Shown: piece after piece, positions 56,616 through 60,760 of the stretch
Numbering within the stretch: the stretch's first letter is position 1
How the letters are laid out: each line of letters opens with the position of its first letter
Assembly: GCA_003211135.1 (NCBI GenBank)
Contig: QCTN01000008.1
Location: 1 to 60,760 of the forward strand
DNA length: 60,760 nt
Direction of reading: 5' to 3'
Source of the DNA: Prochlorococcus sp. AG-673-L20
GTDB lineage: Bacteria > Cyanobacteriota > Cyanobacteriia > PCC-6307 > Cyanobiaceae
Made by a program: the position numbers and the translations under genes
The notes under the pieces: model-generated
Seen by the model: the letters and a program-made list of their open reading frames with translations, nothing else
Told to the model about the DNA's origin: nothing
Database searches by the model: none

Positions 56616-57854
56616 TTAATTCTCAAACCTTTTAATTATTTTCTTACCAATTTGCAATATTTTGCCTGATAAATCCTCTTTTGAATCAAAAACTAAATCA
56701 GGATTTATTATTTTTTGACTATCAATTTTTACACCCCCACCTTTAATAGATCTTTTGGATTCGCTGCTAGATTTGAAAAATTTTAGAGCACTTAGCAAGT
56801 AAAAGAACTTAACTGGAAAAACTATTTCTTTTAATGAAATCTCTGGAATTTCTCCAACTTTTTCTTTGTCTCCAAGGAATAATTTTTCGGAGTTTGATTG
56901 CGCCTTTAATGCTTCTTCAGCTCCATGGAATAAAGTAGTAACTTCTAAAGCCATTTTTCTCTGTAATTCTCTAGGATTTAAGTTTTCTTGAAAACTTAAA
57001 TCTAATTCAGTAAGTAATTCAAAATAGATAGGTATTAATATATCGGGTACTTTTTCTAATTTTGAATACATTAAAAGAGGATCATCAGTCAAACCGACAG
57101 TGTTACATTCAGATTTACTCATCTTCTTAATTCCATCTAAACCTGTCAAAATTGGCAACAGAACACCGAATTGAGGTTCTTGTTTAAAATGCTTTTGAAG
57201 ATCTCTTCCTATTGCAATATTAAATTTCTGATCTGTACCGCCAAGCTCAATATCTGATTGAACAACTACCGAATCGTAACCTTGTAATAGTGGATATAAG
57301 AATTCATGCAAAGCAATTGGAACTTGTGAAGTATACCTTTTATTAAACTCCTCCTTAGCTAGCATTTGACTAACTGTTGTACTCCCCATTAATTCAATTA
57401 TCGAATTAAGATTTAATCCTTTTAACCATTCACTATTATATCTAATTTCTATTCTATCTTTTGAATCAAAATCTAAAATAGATTCATTAGCTGGCTTACC
57501 CATTCCTAGTTGGGTTAAATAAGTTTTTGCATTATCTTTAACTTGTTTTTCCGATAACTGCACTCTTGTTTTACTTTTTCCGGTTGGGTCTCCAATTTGA
57601 GCAGTAAAATCCCCAATAATTAAAACTGCAATATGTCCATTATCTTGGAATGCCCTAAGTTTTTTAAACAATATGCTATGCCCAAGGTGAATATCTGTTC
57701 CAGTTGGATCGATTCCAAGTTTAACCCTTAATTTTTTATTATTTTTTTTTGCATGATCAATTATCTCCGAAAAAGTTTGATCTGTTCCTTTAATTGGGAA
57801 GTATTCTTCTATTCCTCTTGATAGCCATGATGGCAATATTAAATTATCTGACAT
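56616..57854 (-). CDS. tyrS: Tyrosyl-tRNA synthetase
   Basis: Class I synthetase. The HIGH motif appears as HLGHS at residues 56-60 and the KMSKS motif is intact near residue 246. The tyrosine-binding segment [21 protein letters not shown] is also present. A C-terminal S4-like RNA-binding domain begins around residue 345. Length of 412 aa is normal. It sits between DUF1825 and pyrF with gaps of 19 and 6 bp. Confidence 0.95.
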   Translation of the reverse strand: MSDNLILPSWLSRGIEEYFPIKGTDQTFSEIIDHAKKNNKKLRVKLGIDPTGTDIHLGHSILFKKLRAFQDNGHIAVLIIGDFTAQIGDPTGKSKTRVQLSEKQVKDNAKTYLTQLGMGKPANESILDFDSKDRIEIRYNSEWLKGLNLNSIIELMGSTTVSQMLAKEEFNKRYTSQVPIALHEFLYPLLQGYDSVVVQSDIELGGTDQKFNIAIGRDLQKHFKQEPQFGVLLPILTGLDGIKKMSKSECNTVGLTDDPLLMYSKLEKVPDILIPIYFELLTELDLSFQENLNPRELQRKMALEVTTLFHGAEEALKAQSNSEKLFLGDKEKVGEIPEISLKEIVFPVKFFYLLSALKFFKSSSESKRSIKGGGVKIDSQKIINPDLVFDSKEDLSGKILQIGKKIIKRFEN

Positions 57855-57873
57855 AAAGCTTTAACCGTTATTT

Positions 57874-58197
57874 TTAAGAAGTTTTATCAAGTTCATCCTT
57901 CATTCTTATTAAAGTTTTATTCATCTGTTCGAACATTTGATCAGGAGTAATCCCAAATTGACTTAACTGTGTCTTTAATTGTTCTACTGTCATTTTTGCT
58001 TGAAAATCTTCTGACAATTCAAATCTCTTCATAAAAACCTTATAACGATCCATAAGAGATTCCATTTTTTTTATAAACATTTTTTTCCCTTCTCTGTCAA
58101 ATTTTCCATAATCAGAACCAAGTTTCATAAGTTCTTGGTAATCTGTAAAAAGCTTTTTAGCTTCTTCTTGAACGATGTCTGACTCAAAAAATCCCAT
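57874..58197 (-). CDS. DUF1825-family protein
   Basis: A 107-residue, all-helical, highly charged cytoplasmic protein starting MGFFESDIVQEEAKKLFTDY, typical of this cyanobacterial family of unknown function. Two long helices (KLFTDYQELMKLGSD and KKMFIKKMESLMDRYKVFMKRF) suggest a coiled-coil dimer. It is the first gene of a three-gene minus-strand operon with tyrS and pyrF. Confidence 0.85.
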   Translation of the reverse strand: MGFFESDIVQEEAKKLFTDYQELMKLGSDYGKFDREGKKMFIKKMESLMDRYKVFMKRFELSEDFQAKMTVEQLKTQLSQFGITPDQMFEQMNKTLIRMKDELDKTS

Positions 58198-58349
58198 TTC
58201 TATTTATTTACTTCGCAAGAATAAAGGCTCAATTACACCATAACAAGAATCTTTTGAATTGATTAGTACATTAATAAATTTTAGTTTATAAATAATTCTT
58301 TGATTTATATTATTTCAGAATTAAATTTAGTAGACATGTTTCATAAATA

Positions 58350-58961
58350 TTGGAAAAATTCAACGTAAATAATATTTCAAACCAAAATAGACAATTTGAA
58401 TTATTTGGCTCAAATGTAAATACATCAATTAATTTTAAACACTCAAATAATCTAAAAATCAATGGTGAAATCCTAACTGAATGGAGAAATAGAATCCATA
58501 ATCACCAATTCAAAATTTCAAAAGATACTAACAATAAAACTTTTAGCCAAACTAGTCTTCCTATAAATAAAATCTCCATTGAAAGAAAAATTGATCCGTT
58601 TTCCCTTCAACCATTATCATTGAACTTTTGGAGAACCAATCAATATATTCACAATGGTCCAGCAATGTATTTTGTAATTGACTCGATGGAGAGTTCTAAA
58701 ATAATTCTTTATATAGGAGAGACAAATTTAGCAAACAAAAGATGGAAAGGAGAACATGACTGTAAAAATTACCTCATGAACTATAAAGAAGCTTTAGCTC
58801 ATAACAACCTCTCAAGTCATCAAGATATTCGTTTCTTCTTAGATGTTCCTAAAGAAGTAAAATTAAGACGTAAATTAGAACAACAACTGATATATTTATG
58901 GTTACCACCTTTTAATAAAGAAACTCGAGATAGGTGGGCAACTACTTTCACAAACAACTAA
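58350..58961 (+). CDS. GIY-YIG-like domain protein
   Basis: A 203-residue protein. The N-terminal ~100 residues are polar and low in hydrophobic content. The C-terminal half contains AMYFVIDSMESSKIILYIGETN, where the 'YFV ... YIGET' pair resembles GIY-YIG nucleases; RWKGEH follows. A conserved Glu (in LRRKLEQQLIY) could be the metal ligand. The role is unknown: it may be an endonuclease or a DNA-repair-related protein. The start is TTG at 58350. Confidence 0.65.
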   Translation: MEKFNVNNISNQNRQFELFGSNVNTSINFKHSNNLKINGEILTEWRNRIHNHQFKISKDTNNKTFSQTSLPINKISIERKIDPFSLQPLSLNFWRTNQYIHNGPAMYFVIDSMESSKIILYIGETNLANKRWKGEHDCKNYLMNYKEALAHNNLSSHQDIRFFLDVPKEVKLRRKLEQQLIYLWLPPFNKETRDRWATTFTNN

Positions 58962-58985
58962 AAGTTAATTAAAACCGTTCTACAA

Positions 58986-60458
58986 ATGCAATTTTCCACA
59001 TTCCAAAAAAATCTAGATAACTGGCAAGGTGCTTCATTAATTTTTGGAGTTTTAGAGGAAGAAATTGCCAGCCAACTCGAAAATATAAAATTTGTTGTTG
59101 ACCCAAAATTATTATTAAAAAAAGTTACTCAAAAAAAATTCAAAGGAGAAAAAGGAAAAACTTTAAGCTTTGAATTTTTAGATCAAAAATTAGAAACTTT
59201 AATCATAGTTGGTCTTGGCAAATCGAAAGACCTACATAAAAGTGATATAGAAAACTCCATAGGAAATCTTATTAGGAAAACTGTTGATAAAAATGAAAAA
59301 ATCAGCATCTTGCTACCTTGGGAATTAATAAATTCGCAACTAGAAATAAATCAATTAGCAGAGTCAGCAAGATTATCTGCTTATAAAGACAATAGATTCA
59401 ATAAGAAAAAAGATGAAAAGAAAGTTCTTAAAGAAATAGAGTTTTTGAATTTAAAAAAACTTGAGAATATCAGCTTTGAAGATACAGAAAAAATATGTGA
59501 AGGTGTAGAACTAGCGAGAAGACTTGTAGCCGCCCCTCCAAATAGTCTTACGCCCCAAGAAATGTCTATGCAGGCTTCTAAAATAGCTAAAGATCATGGT
59601 TTGGAAGTAAAAATTTTAGAGGCAAAAGAATGTGAAGATTTAGGAATGGGTGCATATTTAGCTGTAGCAAAAGGTTCTGATCTAGATCCTAAATTTATAC
59701 ATCTTACTTTGAAGTCAGAAGGCCCTATAAAAGAAAAGATTGCACTTGTTGGGAAGGGTTTAACCTTTGATTCTGGAGGATACAACCTAAAAGTAGGAGC
59801 CTCTCAAATTGAAATGATGAAATATGATATGGGCGGAAGCGCTGCAGTTTTAGGAGCAGCAAAAGCACTTGGAGCAATAAAACCAAAGGGACTAGAAATA
59901 CATTTTATTGTGGCAGCTTGCGAAAATATGATAAATGGATCTGCAGTACATCCAGGAGATGTAGTTAAGGCATCTAATGGTAAGACAATTGAAATAAATA
60001 ACACTGATGCAGAGGGTAGACTCACATTAGCTGATGCTTTAACTTATGCATCCAATTTAAAACCGGATTCAATAATAGATCTCGCCACTTTAACAGGAGC
60101 TATTGTTGTTGCATTAGGGAATGATGTAGCTGGATTCTGGAGCAATAATGATGATCTAGCAAATGATCTAAAAGCTGCATCATCCCAAGCTGGAGAAGAA
60201 TTATGGCAAATGCCTTTACAAAAATCTTATAAAGAAGGGTTAAAGTCTCATATAGCTGATATGAAAAATACAGGCCCTAGAGCAGGTGGGTCTATAACAG
60301 CTGCTTTGTTTTTAGAGGAATTCTTTGATACAGACATTAAATGGGCTCATATTGATATTGCTGGGACTTGCTGGACTGATAAGAATAAGGGGATTAATCC
60401 ATCAGGTGCAACCGGTTTTGGAGTTAAAACTCTTGTTCAATGGATTAAAAATAAATAA
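58986..60458 (+). CDS. pepA: Leucyl aminopeptidase (M17)
   Basis: Dinuclear-zinc aminopeptidase that recycles peptides. The active-site motif [17 protein letters not shown] is intact. Metal ligands are in [16 protein letters not shown] (Asp) and [14 protein letters not shown] (Lys, Asp). The N-terminal ~160 residues are the regulatory macro-like domain. Length of 490 aa is normal. Confidence 0.95.
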   Translation: MQFSTFQKNLDNWQGASLIFGVLEEEIASQLENIKFVVDPKLLLKKVTQKKFKGEKGKTLSFEFLDQKLETLIIVGLGKSKDLHKSDIENSIGNLIRKTVDKNEKISILLPWELINSQLEINQLAESARLSAYKDNRFNKKKDEKKVLKEIEFLNLKKLENISFEDTEKICEGVELARRLVAAPPNSLTPQEMSMQASKIAKDHGLEVKILEAKECEDLGMGAYLAVAKGSDLDPKFIHLTLKSEGPIKEKIALVGKGLTFDSGGYNLKVGASQIEMMKYDMGGSAAVLGAAKALGAIKPKGLEIHFIVAACENMINGSAVHPGDVVKASNGKTIEINNTDAEGRLTLADALTYASNLKPDSIIDLATLTGAIVVALGNDVAGFWSNNDDLANDLKAASSQAGEELWQMPLQKSYKEGLKSHIADMKNTGPRAGGSITAALFLEEFFDTDIKWAHIDIAGTCWTDKNKGINPSGATGFGVKTLVQWIKNK

Positions 60459-60470
60459 CTATATTTAAAA

Positions 60471-60760
60471 TCATTCAGTCCAAAGATTTGTTGACCTAGC
60501 GTTATCCCCCCATAATTTATCCAACCTCTGATCTCTCCCACATGAGAATCTATAGAACTTATATTTCAATTCATTTCTCTCAGCAAAATCCTGATGATAT
60601 TCTTCGGCCAACCAAAATTGACCTTTTGATTTTAGTTCTACAGATATTTTTTCTAATGGCACTCGCAACTCATTAGAGGCCGAAACAATTGCATTATTTG
60701 CATCACTTTCTTCAGTTTCATCTTTGAAAAAAATCACTGGCCTATAAGAATCTCCACGAT
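60471..60760 (-). CDS. msrA: Peptide methionine sulfoxide reductase A, 3' part (cut by window edge)
   Basis: The C-terminal ~95 residues of MsrA, which repairs oxidised methionine. From the window edge the frame reads RGDSYRPVIFFKDETEE, then AIVSASNELRVPLEKIS and FWLAEEYHQDFAERN, all family signatures. The catalytic GCFWG region lies outside the window, so the true start is upstream of 60760. It ends 12 bp from pepA. Confidence 0.92.
   Translation of the reverse strand, partial: RGDSYRPVIFFKDETEESDANNAIVSASNELRVPLEKISVELKSKGQFWLAEEYHQDFAERNELKYKFYRFSCGRDQRLDKLWGDNARSTNLWTE

Overview
The window looks like core chromosome of a high-light-adapted Prochlorococcus. It is very AT-rich. Genes are packed tightly, often with 1-30 bp overlaps. 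Shine-Dalgarno sequences are scarce, and TTG/GTG starts are common. Marker genes fit a marine picocyanobacterium: nickel superoxide dismutase with its maturation protease and a putative Ni permease, an Hlip (high-light-inducible protein), an ARC6/Ftn2-like division protein, a ClpR/ClpP pair, a group 2 sigma factor, a thiE with the cyanobacterial N-terminal extension, and several cyanobacteria-only families. I see no insertion sequence, prophage, CRISPR array, rRNA operon or toxin-antitoxin module. Species and strain cannot be fixed without a search.

Layout. 0-6.2 kb: nadK, pheS, surE, a DUF3611 membrane protein, ribF-thiE-thiS, and two tiny ORFs. 6.2-9.4 kb: a minus-strand operon era / trmD-ispF (one fused reading frame) / TIGR03792-like protein / larB. 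9.4-15.8 kb: an unknown protein, a BI-1 membrane protein, and minus-strand phoH, rpsP, ffh and ftn2/ARC6-like genes. 16-22.3 kb: pdhA, a sigma factor, nnr, mnmA, lnt. 22.4-24.6 kb: a periplasmic FKBP and the nickel-SOD cluster. 24.6-29.4 kb: trpC, lpdA, a SpoU methylase, murA. 29.4-37.8 kb: two tiny membrane ORFs, tRNA-Leu, argD, folC, an FAD-linked oxidase, an amidohydrolase, tRNA-His, miaB, ddl. 37.8-42.4 kb: an unknown membrane protein, ftsQ, ftsZ, the SRP RNA (minus), panB, hemW. 42.4-47 kb: a PIN/TRAM protein, clpR, clpP, ilvC, cbiB. 47-48.9 kb: an Hlip, four small unknown proteins and HU. 48.9-49.5 kb: the longest stretch without a convincing gene. 49.5-60.8 kb: glgX, tRNA-Gly, a GPH-type transporter, an MlaE-like permease, DUF3119, DUF3086, plsY, pyrF, tyrS, DUF1825, a GIY-YIG-like protein, pepA, and msrA cut by the window edge.

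Functional themes. There is cofactor synthesis (NAD, FAD, thiamin, folate, pantothenate, cobalamin, isoprenoids), cell division (Ftn2/ARC6-like, FtsQ, FtsZ, with MurA and Ddl for wall synthesis), and protein targeting (Ffh with its SRP RNA elsewhere in the same window). Oxidative-stress functions are NiSOD, MsrA and the Hlip. Membrane lipid handling is represented by an MlaE-like permease next to PlsY.

The observations most worth checking are: the trmD-ispF in-frame fusion; two conserved genes (the NiSOD protease and a SpoU methylase) whose conserved N-termini lie upstream of any ATG/GTG/TTG and would need an ATT-like start; an ATGA-coupled pair of sub-40-residue membrane ORFs; and the large number of convergent genes with overlapping 3' ends. 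I did not find a clearly novel multi-gene system.
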